Position numbers and translations under genes: made by a program. From Propionimicrobium sp. PCR01-08-3 (GTDB taxonomy: Bacteria > Actinomycetota > Actinomycetes > Propionibacteriales > Propionibacteriaceae), in assembly GCF_030286045.1 (NCBI RefSeq), contig NZ_CP127390.1, positions 496,001-560,000 of the forward strand: a stretch of DNA of 64,000 bases. The letters run 5' to 3'. Shown here piece by piece: positions 17,051 through 28,708 of the stretch (its first letter is position 1; each line of letters opens with the position of its first letter). Below the pieces are notes generated by a model that was not told the DNA's origin, searched no databases, and saw only the letters and a list, made by a program, of their open reading frames with translations.

Positions 17051-17748
17051 ACGAAGCGTCCGGCTGGGTGCTGGCCGTGGACACGGCCAGCGGCATCAAC
17101 GTGGGGCTCGCCCACGATGGACAACCGATCGATTCGCGTACCGAACTCAGTTCTCGCAAGCACGTCGAAGAGCTGATGCCGATGATCGACGACTTACTCG
17201 GCGCACATGCCGTCACCGCGCGCGATCTCTCGCTGATCGCCGTGGGGATCGGTCCCGGACCGTTCACCGGGCTTCGGATCGGCATCGTGACCGCCCGCAC
17301 GCTCGGTGTGGTCGCCGGTGTCCCGGTGCGCGGGTTCGGCAGCCTGGACGCGATCGCCTTGGCCTGGTTCGCCTCGGATGCGCGTCCGGATGGAGATGTG
17401 GTGGTGGCCACCGACGCTCGCCGCAAAGAGCTCTACTGGGCCACCTACGATGCCTCGGGCGAACGGCAGTCCGGCCCTGCGGTGACAGTGCCCGGCGGCT
17501 TGCCGATGCTGCCGGTCGGCGGGCCGGGCATCGAGGTCTATCCCGACGTGTTCACCGGACTGGTCGCCCCCGGGGCACCTCGCCAGTTGGACGCCGCCTT
17601 GACCGCCGCCCGGATCGATGACTTGCCGGATACCGGGCTGGAACCGGCATATCTGCGCAAACCGGACGCCGAGGTGCCGCACACCCGAAAATCCGCACTG
17701 GCTTCCACCAAGAAGCTGCGGGTGGCCTACCGACAGGAGGGGCGATGA
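17047..17748 (+). CDS. tsaB: tRNA threonylcarbamoyladenosine biosynthesis protein TsaB
   Basis: This 233-residue protein is the inactive ASKHA-fold partner of TsaD in t6A synthesis. It begins VLAVDTASGINVG, like the family, and has GIGPGPFTGLRIGIVTAR (cut) in the middle. GTG 17047 is preceded by AGGAGG and overlaps the tsaE stop by 4 nt. The C-terminal PAYLRKPDAE is conserved in actinobacterial TsaB. It is also coupled to rimI by an ATGA overlap. Confidence 0.95.
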   Translation: MNEASGWVLAVDTASGINVGLAHDGQPIDSRTELSSRKHVEELMPMIDDLLGAHAVTARDLSLIAVGIGPGPFTGLRIGIVTARTLGVVAGVPVRGFGSLDAIALAWFASDARPDGDVVVATDARRKELYWATYDASGERQSGPAVTVPGGLPMLPVGGPGIEVYPDVFTGLVAPGAPRQLDAALTAARIDDLPDTGLEPAYLRKPDAEVPHTRKSALASTKKLRVAYRQEGR

Positions 17749-18221
17749 TCGTCTCAACCGCCAATCGCGGCGATCTGGCTGCATTGCTCGCTTTGGAAGA
17801 GTGCGGCTTCGACGGTGCCCAACGCTGGAGCGCTGCATCGTGGGCCAGCGAACTGGACGCCACGGGCCGGCTGGTGCTGGTCAGCCGCGACGCGTCCGGT
17901 ATCGATGCCGTCGCATGCTTCAGCGTCACCGATGAAACAGCCGAACTGCTGCGGGTGATCGTCCAACCGGCCAAACGCGATCAGGGTTTGGCACGCCGCC
18001 TGCTCGGCGTCGGTAAGGAATGGGCGGAGGCATCTGGAGCTGATCGCATGCTCCTCGAAGTCCGGCAGGACAACGATCCGGCCGTCGCGCTCTACAGTTC
18101 GGCAGGATTTGAACCGATCTCCAAGCGTCGCGACTACTACGGCCCCGGTCTTGACGCGATCATCATGGTTTCTGAATTGCAGCATCCGGCATTGGCTGCT
18201 GCTGGAGGGTGGTTGGCATGA
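17745..18221 (+). CDS. rimI: GNAT N-acetyltransferase, RimI (ribosomal protein S18 alanine acetyltransferase)
   Basis: This 158-residue GNAT protein has the acetyl-CoA motif [15 protein letters not shown] and the C-terminal [20 protein letters not shown] that marks RimI-type enzymes. RimI is expected to acetylate the N-terminus of S18; its place between tsaB and tsaD is widely conserved. ATG 17745 and the final codons overlap both neighbours by 4 nt. Confidence 0.9.
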   Translation: MIVSTANRGDLAALLALEECGFDGAQRWSAASWASELDATGRLVLVSRDASGIDAVACFSVTDETAELLRVIVQPAKRDQGLARRLLGVGKEWAEASGADRMLLEVRQDNDPAVALYSSAGFEPISKRRDYYGPGLDAIIMVSELQHPALAAAGGWLA

Positions 18222-19261
18222 GCGGGCCCTTGGTACTGGGCGTCGAATCGAGCTGCGACGAGACCAGCGTGGGCATCGTCCGCGGCACCGAACTCTTGGC
18301 AAACGAAGTGGCCAGCTCGGTCGAACTGCACGCCCGCTTCGGCGGCGTGGTGCCCGAAGTCGCCTCCCGCGCGCATCTTGAAGCCATGGTGCCGACCCTG
18401 CAGCGGGCGCTGGCGACCGCTGACATCGACCTCGCCGAGGTGGACGCGATCGCCGTCACCGCGGGCCCCGGCCTGATGGGGTCCTTGGTGGTCGGTCTGT
18501 CGGCGGCGAAGGCGCTGGCGTCGGTGCTCAAGGTTCCGTTCTATGGCCTCAACCACCTGGTGGGCCATGTCGCGGTGGACATTCTCGATCACGGTCCGCT
18601 GCCCGAACCTGTGCTGGCCCTGCTGGTCTCCGGGGGGCACACCCAGCTGCTGGCGGTTCGCGACATCACCGGTGACATCACCGAGGTCGGTACCACGATC
18701 GACGACGCGGCGGGAGAGGCCTATGACAAGGTCGCCCGGCTGCTCGGGCTGGAATACCCCGGCGGCCCGGTGATCGACAAGGCCGCCCACGACGGCGACC
18801 CGAAGGCGATCCGGTTCCCCCGCGGCCTGACCGCGCGCCATGACCTCGAGAAGCATCGTTTCGACTACTCCTTCTCGGGTCTGAAGACCGCGGTCGCGAG
18901 ATACGTCGAGCGCGCCGAACGCGACGGGCAAGAGATCAGCGTGCCCGATGTGGCAGCCAGCTTTCAGGAGGCAGTTGCCGACGTGCTCACCGCCAAGGCC
19001 GTCGACGCGTGCCAGGAGCTCGGCATCCAGCACATGGTGCTGGGCGGGGGAGTGGCCGCCAACTCCCGGCTGCGCACCCTGATGGCCGAACGCTGTGAGA
19101 ATGCCGGTATCGAGCTGCGGCGTCCGAGGCCCGGCTTGTGCACGGACAACGGAGCGATGATCGCCGTGCTCGGTTCCCGGGTGATCGAGGCCGGACGTGC
19201 CCCCAGCAGCCTGGAGATTCCGGCCGATTCCGGCATGCCGGTCACCCAGGTCGTCGCCTGA
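18218..19261 (+). CDS. tsaD: tRNA N6-adenosine threonylcarbamoyltransferase
   Basis: This 347-residue catalytic subunit transfers the threonylcarbamoyl group to A37 of tRNA. It starts [17 protein letters not shown] and has the metal-binding NHLVGHVA motif (His113 and His117), LVSGGHTQL and GGGVAANS, all standard. ATG 18218 overlaps rimI by 4 nt; an upstream start at 18209 would add three residues only. The partner ATPase TsaE is the first gene of the same operon. Confidence 0.97.
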   Translation: MSGPLVLGVESSCDETSVGIVRGTELLANEVASSVELHARFGGVVPEVASRAHLEAMVPTLQRALATADIDLAEVDAIAVTAGPGLMGSLVVGLSAAKALASVLKVPFYGLNHLVGHVAVDILDHGPLPEPVLALLVSGGHTQLLAVRDITGDITEVGTTIDDAAGEAYDKVARLLGLEYPGGPVIDKAAHDGDPKAIRFPRGLTARHDLEKHRFDYSFSGLKTAVARYVERAERDGQEISVPDVAASFQEAVADVLTAKAVDACQELGIQHMVLGGGVAANSRLRTLMAERCENAGIELRRPRPGLCTDNGAMIAVLGSRVIEAGRAPSSLEIPADSGMPVTQVVA

Positions 19262-19279
19262 CGATCCTTAGTAGGTGCC

Positions 19280-19768
19280 GTGCCGTACAGTCCCGAATTG
19301 ACCACTCTTGGTTTCGTGGTATCGCAAGACCGCGAGCACGTGCTGATGGTGCACCGGATCTCCCGTTCGGACGACGAACAGCTCGGCAAATGGAACGGTC
19401 TGGGCGGCAAGGTCGAGATCGGCGAAGACATATGGTCGGGCATGGCCCGGGAGCTTCGCGAAGAGGCCGGCATCGAAGTCGTCTCGATGCGGCTGCGCGG
19501 TACCGTCAGCTGGCCGGGCTTTCACGCCGACGGCGCGTCCGTTTTCGGGTTTGTCTTCATCGTGGACGAATGGATCGGCGACATCCCCGAACGCAATGCC
19601 GAAGGGCCGTTGGTGTGGCAGCCGATCTCGGGCCTCGCCGATCTGCCCATGTGGGAGGGCGATCGTTACTTCCTGCCGCAGACCTTCGACCCCGAGGTCG
19701 AGCAGTTCCACCTGGTCATTCCCTATCAAGACGGACGCCCACTCGGCTGGTCCGGTGTCGTCCGGTGA
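19280..19768 (+). CDS. Nudix hydrolase, MutT/8-oxo-dGTPase-like
   Basis: This 162-residue protein contains an intact Nudix box (GX5EX7REUXEEXGU) at about residues 42-64, seen as GGKVEIGEDI followed by ARELREEAGIEV, so it should hydrolyse a nucleoside diphosphate derivative with Mg. The surrounding sequence (KWNGLGGKVE, then WEGDRYFLP) resembles MutT-type 8-oxo-dGTP diphosphatases; substrate is inferred. GTG 19280 follows tsaD by 18 nt and its stop overlaps the methyltransferase GTG. Confidence 0.85.
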   Translation: MPYSPELTTLGFVVSQDREHVLMVHRISRSDDEQLGKWNGLGGKVEIGEDIWSGMARELREEAGIEVVSMRLRGTVSWPGFHADGASVFGFVFIVDEWIGDIPERNAEGPLVWQPISGLADLPMWEGDRYFLPQTFDPEVEQFHLVIPYQDGRPLGWSGVVR

Positions 19769-20943
19769 TCGGGCAATCGTTCTGGAACGAGCGGCTGGAA
19801 GCCACCGAACTGGCGATGGCCGAAACCGATCCCGAATCGCTGGCCGCTGCATCGCGGCTGCGCGCCCACTTTGACGCGGACGTCGCCGCGTTCGCGCTCA
19901 CCCAGGCCAGTCTGCGGCGTAAGGCCCGGACCAAATTCGGCGAGCGGGCAGCAGCGATGTGGTTCACCCGCGATGGGTTGGAGCAAGCCACGCGTCCCGC
20001 GGTTTCGGCTTGGCGAGCCGAGCGTTTCCGTGCAGCAGGCGTGCGCCGGGTGATCGATCTGGGCTGCGGCATCGGTGCCGACGCCCTCGGTTTTCTGGAC
20101 GCCGGCTTGGAGGTCGTCGCGGTCGAAGCCGACCCGTTGACCGCCGAATTAGCTCGGGCCAATCTGCCCGGTGCGCAGGTGATCTGCGGGGACGCCGTCG
20201 AACTCGCTTCGAGGCTGCTGGCCGACGCCGATGAACATACCGCCATCTTCGTCGACCCCGCCCGGCGCACCGGTGCCGGACGCAGTTGGCGGGTCTCCGA
20301 TTTCAGTCCGTCATGGGAATTCGTCCTCGGGCTGTTCGAGAGCGGACGCCCGGTCTGCGCGAAGCTCGGCCCGGGGCTGCCCCGCGAGCTCATCCCTGAG
20401 GGCGTCGAGGCCTGCTGGGTCTGTGATCATGGTGATGTTGTGGAGGCGGGGCTATGGAGGTTCGATAGCCCATCCGGTTCGGTCAGCGCGGCGGTTCTGC
20501 TGCCCGGAGAGCACCGCATCGAGGCGAGCCCCGTAGCGTCCAACATGCCGGTGGCGGAGCCTGGGCGTTTTATCCTCGAACCGGACGGGGCGGTGATCAG
20601 AGCACGGGCCATCGATCAGATCAGCCCGGCCACCTGGCTGCTGGGCCCCGGGGTCGCCTACCTGTCGAGTGACGAGCCGATCAGCACGGTCTTCGCGTCC
20701 TGCTTCGAGGTTTTGGAGACGCTCGACTTCCATCAGAAGACGCTGAAGGCCTGGGTGCGCGACAACGAGGTCGGCGTGCTGGAGATCAAGAAGCGTGCGG
20801 TCGACATCGATCCCGCCCGGCTGCGCCGCACGGTCAAGCCCAAGGGCCCGAACCAGGCGACCTGGGTCATCAGCCCCACCGTCGACGGGACGCGCGTGCT
20901 CGTCTGCCGCCACGGCATCTCGTCTGGCACTCGGCTTGTGTGA
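19765..20943 (+). CDS. Class I SAM-dependent methyltransferase with THUMP-like C-terminal domain
   Basis: This 392-residue protein has a Rossmann methyltransferase core: VIDLGCGIGADALGF (SAM-binding motif I, about residues 95-110) and IFVDPARR (motif IV). A C-terminal region of about 150 residues ends KPKGPNQATW, which resembles the THUMP-like domain found in a widely conserved actinobacterial protein of this type. The substrate, probably an RNA, is not known. GTG 19765 overlaps the Nudix stop. The 3' end contains half of the first CIRCE operator of groES. Confidence 0.8.
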   Translation: MIGQSFWNERLEATELAMAETDPESLAAASRLRAHFDADVAAFALTQASLRRKARTKFGERAAAMWFTRDGLEQATRPAVSAWRAERFRAAGVRRVIDLGCGIGADALGFLDAGLEVVAVEADPLTAELARANLPGAQVICGDAVELASRLLADADEHTAIFVDPARRTGAGRSWRVSDFSPSWEFVLGLFESGRPVCAKLGPGLPRELIPEGVEACWVCDHGDVVEAGLWRFDSPSGSVSAAVLLPGEHRIEASPVASNMPVAEPGRFILEPDGAVIRARAIDQISPATWLLGPGVAYLSSDEPISTVFASCFEVLETLDFHQKTLKAWVRDNEVGVLEIKKRAVDIDPARLRRTVKPKGPNQATWVISPTVDGTRVLVCRHGISSGTRLV

Positions 20944-20949
20944 GTGCCA
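20925..20949 (+). promoter_or_regulatory. CIRCE element 1 (HrcA operator)
   Basis: TGGCACTC-N9-GAGTGCCA is a perfect inverted repeat with the exact 9-nt spacer of CIRCE. It straddles the stop codon of the methyltransferase gene. HrcA repressor binding here would silence groES-groEL without heat stress. hrcA itself is not in the window. Confidence 0.85.
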
Positions 20950-20970
20950 ACGGCGGGGCTAATGTGGTTT

Positions 20971-20997
20971 TTGGCACTCGACCAGGTCGGGTGCCAA
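20971..20997 (+). promoter_or_regulatory. CIRCE element 2 (HrcA operator)
   Basis: TTGGCACTC-N9-GGGTGCCAA is a second CIRCE with one mismatch (GGG for GAG). It starts 46 bp after the first one and 102 bp before groES. A possible promoter, TTGTGT (20936) and TAATGT (20960) 18 nt apart, lies between and across the two operators. Confidence 0.8.
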
Positions 20998-21072
20998 CGA
21001 TCGGAACGGCACCGCGACGACGTCCCGTTCGTACTGCAACGTGACACCTAGACAACAGAAAGGGGTTTGAAC

Positions 21073-21369
21073 GTGGCAACCACGATCAAGCCGCTCGAGG
21101 ACCGCATCCTCGTTGAGCCTCTCGAGGCCGAAACCACCACTGCTTCGGGTCTGGTCATTCCGGACACCGCCAAGGAGAAGCCGCAGGAAGGCAAGGTCGT
21201 CGCCGCCGGACCCGGTCGCATCGACGACAAGGGCAACCGCGTGCCGATGGACGTCAAGGAAGGCGACGTCGTCATCTTCAGCAAGTACGGCGGCACCGAG
21301 GTGCGTTACGACGCCACTGACTACCTGCTGCTCAACGCCCGCGACATTCTCGCAGTCGTCGAGAAGTGA
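21073..21369 (+). CDS. groES: Co-chaperonin GroES
   Basis: This 98-residue protein forms the heptameric lid of the GroEL folding chamber. It begins [15 protein letters not shown] and contains the mobile loop near [12 protein letters not shown] and the conserved [14 protein letters not shown] 21073 is chosen over TTG 21067 because GAAAGGGG lies 8-9 nt before it. It is 11 nt upstream of groEL and shares its promoter and the two CIRCE operators. Confidence 0.97.
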   Translation: MATTIKPLEDRILVEPLEAETTTASGLVIPDTAKEKPQEGKVVAAGPGRIDDKGNRVPMDVKEGDVVIFSKYGGTEVRYDATDYLLLNARDILAVVEK

Positions 21370-21377
21370 GGCGCTGA

Positions 21378-22976
<1,599 letters not shown>

Positions 22977-22998
22977 TCGCTGACTTCGCATCAAAACG

Positions 22999-23039
22999 GG
23001 CGGTGGCCCGGGCTTCCAATTGGGGCTCGGGCCACCGCC
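22999..23039 (+). terminator. Hairpin terminator after groEL
   Basis: GGCGGTGGCCCG (22999-23010) and CGGGCCACCGCC (23028-23039) form a perfect 12-bp stem with a 17-nt loop, followed by TGTTTGGTTGT. Confidence 0.75.
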
Positions 23040-23126
23040 TGTTTGGTTGTCTGCAGAGTGACGGTTCGGCATCGATCGGCCGAGCCTGCGCACGCCGCAC
23101 CCGGACGACCGGCTACTATTCCCTGC

Positions 23127-24818
23127 GTGCAGCAGACTAGCGGTGGGCCCGGGCCGAGCCCTCAACCAACGGTCGGCACTCACCCGGCGATGGCGTCCAT
23201 CGGCCGGGCCAGGCTCATCGGGCTGGCGGGCAGTCTGCTGCTGGCGATTTCGGCGTGGATGGCCTCGCCTTGGGGCTTGGGATTCGCCGGACGCTTCAAT
23301 CCGTTGTGGCTTCGCTGGGTTCACACGGTTCCGGCAGTGGCAGGTATCGTGCTGCTCTTCTTCGGCTGGCTGAGACTGCGCGGAGCCGAACCAAAACAGA
23401 TCTGGCAAACCTTCGCATTGTGGTGCGTCCCGTTGCTGCTCTGCCCGCCACTGCTCAGCAAGGACGCCTGGGCCTATCTCGAGCAGGGTTGGATCGTGTG
23501 GCAAGGGCATGACCCGTACACCAGCGCATTGGGGACGGTGGGCGGGCCGTTCGCCGGCCGGGTCGATCAGTACTGGAAATACACCACGACCATCTATCCG
23601 CCCGTGGCGTTGATGATCCAGGCGGCGGTGGTCGGCCTCAGCGGTGCGAACCCCTTGTGGTCGCTTCTCGCGATGCGGGTGCCGGGTCTGCTGGCAGTGC
23701 TGGTGATCGGGCGTTGCCTGCCGCGAATCGCGGCCGCGGGCGGCCAGACGGCGAGCAATGCGCTGTGGCTCGGGTTGGCGAATCCTGTCGTCCTGGTGCA
23801 TTTCATTGGCGGCGCGCACAACGATTCGTGGGGTGTGGCGCTGTGCGTCGCCGGGCTCTGGCTGGCCATTCGTGCACGAAGGTGGTGGCCGCTCGGCTGT
23901 GTCGCCGTCGGCCTGGGGATGGCCGTCAAACAACCCCTCGGCCTGATGATGGTGGCCGTCTGCCTGGTCGGTGCCACGGTGGTCGGCCGACGTGATACCG
24001 AAAATGGCGGCAGGGTGGCCGACAACGAGCAACCGGCGGAGGGGGAACCGATCGGATCCGCCGGAGACACCGCGCTTCGCGAGCAGGGACGAGCAGATGC
24101 CCGTACCGGCCAGATTCTGGCTGCGGGCACGATCTCCGAGGGTGGAAGCTACGAGCCGGGGTTGGGTCATCCTGGGCAGGGCCGGTTCCGTTCATGGCTG
24201 CACGTCGCGAACCGTCAGGCAGCCGCGGCGTGGGCGCAGATGATCGGGCAGGCTCTTTGGCGATTGCCGGTAGGGCTGGTTTTCACGTTGGTGGGTTTTG
24301 CGATCCCGACGGTGGCGTCCGGTTGGGGGATCGGCTGGGCAGCAGGATCCGGCGCTCCGACCACGGCCGGCAGCCAGTCGGTTGCGCACACGGTTGCTGC
24401 CGCCATCGAGATGTTCACCCCGATCTCTTTGGCCGGCGCCAAATTCGTGGTCAATCCGATCTTCCTGGTTCTCGGTCTGCTGGCGATCATCTGGATCGGT
24501 TGGCTGATGGCGGCCTCACGTCCGGTCGCCTTCACCGCTTGGGCGCTGATCATCTTCGCCTTCAGCTACCCGAGCCTGCAGCCGTGGTACCCGCTGTGGG
24601 GAGGCGTGCTGTTGGGCACGATCGGTCTGGGCCGGCGAAGCTCGGCGTGGGTCATCGCCGGCACCGGTGCCATGCTGACGACCAACGTCTTTCTCGACTA
24701 TGCCGGGCTGCCGATTCCTGCTGCCCAAGGGATAGCGCTGGCCTGCGCCGTGCTGCTGGCGTATTGGAATCTGCGCGGCAAAATCGGACGGCTAGACTGG
24801 CCTTCACCAGCCTCGTGA
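23127..24818 (+). CDS. mptB: Polyprenol-phosphomannose-dependent alpha-1,6-mannosyltransferase (MptB-like)
   Basis: This 563-residue polytopic membrane protein belongs to the GT-C family of MptA/MptB, which build the alpha-1,6-mannan backbone of lipomannan from a lipid-linked mannose donor. About 12 hydrophobic segments are visible. The first external loop has SKDAWAYLEQG followed by GHDPY, and GGAHNDSW occurs after the sixth segment, both typical. Residues of about 285-370 form a long polar, Gly-rich loop lacking hydrophobic segments, longer than I expect. GTG 23127 lies 7 nt after TACTAT (23114-23119), a leaderless start. Confidence 0.85.
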   Translation: MQQTSGGPGPSPQPTVGTHPAMASIGRARLIGLAGSLLLAISAWMASPWGLGFAGRFNPLWLRWVHTVPAVAGIVLLFFGWLRLRGAEPKQIWQTFALWCVPLLLCPPLLSKDAWAYLEQGWIVWQGHDPYTSALGTVGGPFAGRVDQYWKYTTTIYPPVALMIQAAVVGLSGANPLWSLLAMRVPGLLAVLVIGRCLPRIAAAGGQTASNALWLGLANPVVLVHFIGGAHNDSWGVALCVAGLWLAIRARRWWPLGCVAVGLGMAVKQPLGLMMVAVCLVGATVVGRRDTENGGRVADNEQPAEGEPIGSAGDTALREQGRADARTGQILAAGTISEGGSYEPGLGHPGQGRFRSWLHVANRQAAAAWAQMIGQALWRLPVGLVFTLVGFAIPTVASGWGIGWAAGSGAPTTAGSQSVAHTVAAAIEMFTPISLAGAKFVVNPIFLVLGLLAIIWIGWLMAASRPVAFTAWALIIFAFSYPSLQPWYPLWGGVLLGTIGLGRRSSAWVIAGTGAMLTTNVFLDYAGLPIPAAQGIALACAVLLAYWNLRGKIGRLDWPSPAS

Positions 24819-26354
<1,536 letters not shown>

Positions 26355-26507
26355 GAGGCGGCACTGAGGCCGCATCCCGAGGGCCCGCCTGATGGCCAAG
26401 TAATGCACCCGGCGGCGTCATCCCCTAGATTGGTGGGGCGCGCCGGGAAGTAGATGCTGCTGGTTGATGGCCGGTGGACCCAGGTGCCAGCCGATATTGG
26501 AGGATCC

Positions 26508-27614
26508 ATGCTGTACGACATCGGACGCAGCAAGCGCGCCGCGCAGGCGTTCTCGCTCGATGACGTGGCGATCATGCCCACTCGCCGTACCCGCGGAATA
26601 GAAACCGTCGATCTTGAGTGGAGGATCGACGCCTGCACCTTCGATTTCCCGTTGGTGGCAGCTCCGATGGACTCGGTGATGAGCCCTGCCACGGCGATTG
26701 CGTTCGGACGCCTGGGCGGTCTCGGGGTGCTGAACCTCGAAGGCGTGTGGACCCGCTACGAGAATCCGGAGCCGCTGCTCGACGAGCTCGCCCACGTCTC
26801 CGATGAGGCCGAAGCCACCCGCAAGCTGCAGCAGATTTATGCCGAGCCGATCAAGGCCGAGCTGATCTCGGAGCGGTTGCGTGAGATCCGGGAGGCGGGC
26901 GTCAACGTCGCCGGCTCGCTGAGCCCGCAAAACACCCAGGAGTTCGCCTCGGTGATCGAGAGTTCGGGTCTCGATTTCTTTGTGGTGCGCGGCACCGCAG
27001 TCAGCGCCCAGCATGTCTCGAATGCCGCCGAGCCGCTCGATCTTGCCAAGTTCATCTACGAGCTGGATGTTCCGGTCATCGTCGGCGGATGCGCCACCTA
27101 CCAGACCGCACTGCACCTGATGCGCACCGGTGCTGCCGGGGTGCTGGTCGGCTTCGGTGGGGCGGCGACCTCGACCAACAGCCAGGTGCTGGGCATTGAG
27201 GTGCCGATGGCCACCGCCATCTCGGACGCCGCCGAAGCTCGCCGCGATTACCTGGACGAGTCGGGTGGCCGCTACGTGCACGTCATCGCCGACGGTTCGA
27301 TGGGCTATTCGGGCGACATCATCAAGGCGCTCGCCTGCGGCGCGGACGCCGCGATGCTCGGCACGCCGCTGGCCCGGGCGACCGATGCTCCCGGACAGGG
27401 CTGGCATTGGGGCGCCGAAGCCTGGCACGAGAACCTGCCGCGCGGACGTCGCGTGCAGGTGGGGCAGCTCGGCAGCCTGAAAGAGGTCGTCACCGGGCCC
27501 TCACATACTCCCGACGGCACCATGAACATGGTCGGCGCGCTGCGCCGGGCGCTGGCGACGACCGGATACACCGAGGTGAAGGCCTTCCAGCGCATCGACC
27601 TGATCGTGCACTGA
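26508..27614 (+). CDS. guaB3: GuaB3-family IMP dehydrogenase-related protein
   Basis: This 368-residue protein keeps the IMPDH barrel but has no CBS domains, which is the mark of GuaB3. It starts LYDIGRSKRAAQAFSLDDVA. The loop around GGAATSTNSQV replaces the GSICTTR nucleophile loop of GuaB, so the catalytic Cys is absent and IMPDH chemistry is doubtful. Its role in actinobacteria is not settled. ATG 26508 is preceded by TTGGAGG. The gene follows guaB by 153 nt and precedes chorismate mutase by 1 nt. Confidence 0.9.
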   Translation: MLYDIGRSKRAAQAFSLDDVAIMPTRRTRGIETVDLEWRIDACTFDFPLVAAPMDSVMSPATAIAFGRLGGLGVLNLEGVWTRYENPEPLLDELAHVSDEAEATRKLQQIYAEPIKAELISERLREIREAGVNVAGSLSPQNTQEFASVIESSGLDFFVVRGTAVSAQHVSNAAEPLDLAKFIYELDVPVIVGGCATYQTALHLMRTGAAGVLVGFGGAATSTNSQVLGIEVPMATAISDAAEARRDYLDESGGRYVHVIADGSMGYSGDIIKALACGADAAMLGTPLARATDAPGQGWHWGAEAWHENLPRGRRVQVGQLGSLKEVVTGPSHTPDGTMNMVGALRRALATTGYTEVKAFQRIDLIVH

Positions 27615-27615
27615 C

Positions 27616-27930
27616 ATGACCGCCGATCAGGAGCGGGCTCAGTCCGAGCTGCTGCAGCTACGCAGCAGCATCGACAATTTGGACGCTGCGCTGATTCATA
27701 TCATGGCCGAGCGATTCAAGATCACTCAGCGGGTGGGCAGGCTGAAGGCCGAACACCGGCTTCCCGCGGCCGACCCGGCCCGGGAGGCCCAGCAAATCGA
27801 GCGGATGCGTGGCCTGGCCAGACAGTCCGACCTCGATCCCGAATTCGCCGAGAAACTGCTCAACTTCATCGTCCGTGAGGTCGTGCGGCACCATCTCGAG
27901 ATCGCGGACGAACACGCCGGCAGCAATTAG
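27616..27930 (+). CDS. AroQ-type chorismate mutase
   Basis: This 104-residue all-helical protein converts chorismate to prephenate for Phe and Tyr synthesis. Seen are [20 protein letters not shown] (helix 1 with its active-site Arg), VGRLKAEH and the C-terminal [17 protein letters not shown]. Length matches the stand-alone AroQ class. ATG 27616 begins 1 nt after the guaB3 stop. Its end overlaps the end of the convergent cysE by 4 nt. Confidence 0.9.
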   Translation: MTADQERAQSELLQLRSSIDNLDAALIHIMAERFKITQRVGRLKAEHRLPAADPAREAQQIERMRGLARQSDLDPEFAEKLLNFIVREVVRHHLEIADEHAGSN

Positions 27931-28481
27931 GCGATCACGTCGCCGGAGCGTACGTTGCTGGGGATGCCGACCACCACGGCGCCGGGCGCGACATTCTTGA
28001 CCACCAGCGCGTTCGCGCCGATCTTTGCGTCGTCGCCGACGGTGATGTCGCCGATCACCTTCGCGCCGGCACCGATCAGCACCCGGTTGCCGATGGTCGG
28101 GTGCCGCTTGAAACGACCCCGCGCGCGTCCACCCAAGGTGACCTGATGATAGATAAGCACGTCGTCACCGATGATGGCGGTTTCTCCGATGACCACGCCC
28201 ATGCCGTGATCGATGAAGAAGCGACGGCCGATCGTTGCGCCCGGATGGATCTCGATTCCGGTGATGCCGCGGGCGAACTGGCTGAGCAGCCGGGCGGGAA
28301 ACCGCATGCCCGGCTTGCGCCACAGCCAGTGCGCGATCCGGTATGCCCAGATGGCGTGCAGCCCCGAATAGATGATTCCGACCTCGAGTTTCGATCTGGC
28401 CGCAGGATCCTCGCGCTGAGCGGCGCCCAAGTCCTCGTCCAGACGCGACGCGACCAAGCGGACTCTCGAAAACAGGCTCAC
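27927..28481 (-). CDS. cysE: Serine O-acetyltransferase (short EpsC/CysE form)
   Basis: This roughly 184-residue enzyme makes O-acetylserine, the substrate of CysK. It is the short form lacking most of the N-terminal helical domain of E. coli CysE. The left-handed beta-helix is clear: [19 protein letters not shown] with the catalytic His, then YHQVTLGG and the hexapeptide repeats to GIPSN. GTG 28481 gives MSLFSRVR; TTG 28493 in the same frame would add four residues, and the start is uncertain. cysK lies 228 nt upstream on the same strand, across a hairpin repeat. Confidence 0.93.
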   Translation of the reverse strand: MSLFSRVRLVASRLDEDLGAAQREDPAARSKLEVGIIYSGLHAIWAYRIAHWLWRKPGMRFPARLLSQFARGITGIEIHPGATIGRRFFIDHGMGVVIGETAIIGDDVLIYHQVTLGGRARGRFKRHPTIGNRVLIGAGAKVIGDITVGDDAKIGANALVVKNVAPGAVVVGIPSNVRSGDVIA

Positions 28482-28575
28482 GTGCTCATCCAATCACCTG
28501 AAGTGGGGAACTGACCAGCAAAGACAACGATATGCGCAGCTGCCGGGAAACAGCCCGAGTCCCCTCCCCACGATC

Positions 28576-28634
28576 CGCGCCCGAAATCGAGAGCTGCGCC
28601 AGGTATATCTGGCGCGGGAGCAGATTTCGGGCGC
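28576..28634. repeat. 59-bp hairpin repeat, copy 1
   Basis: A 59-bp element shared almost base for base with 61833-61891. Outer arms GCGCCCGAAATC (28577-28588) and GATTTCGGGCGC (28623-28634) pair perfectly over 12 bp. Seven-base internal loops follow on both sides, then an inner stem GCGCCAG/CTGGCGC with loop GTATAT. It sits between cysK and cysE on the minus strand. Approximate GTCCCCTCC/GAGGGGAGT arms flank it further out. Confidence 0.7.
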
Positions 28635-28708
28635 AGATTTCGATAGCAGTGGCGTCCGGCGTAACGGCCGGCCGCGACAGGAGAGGGGAGTGCCTGACAG
28701 GGGCTATC

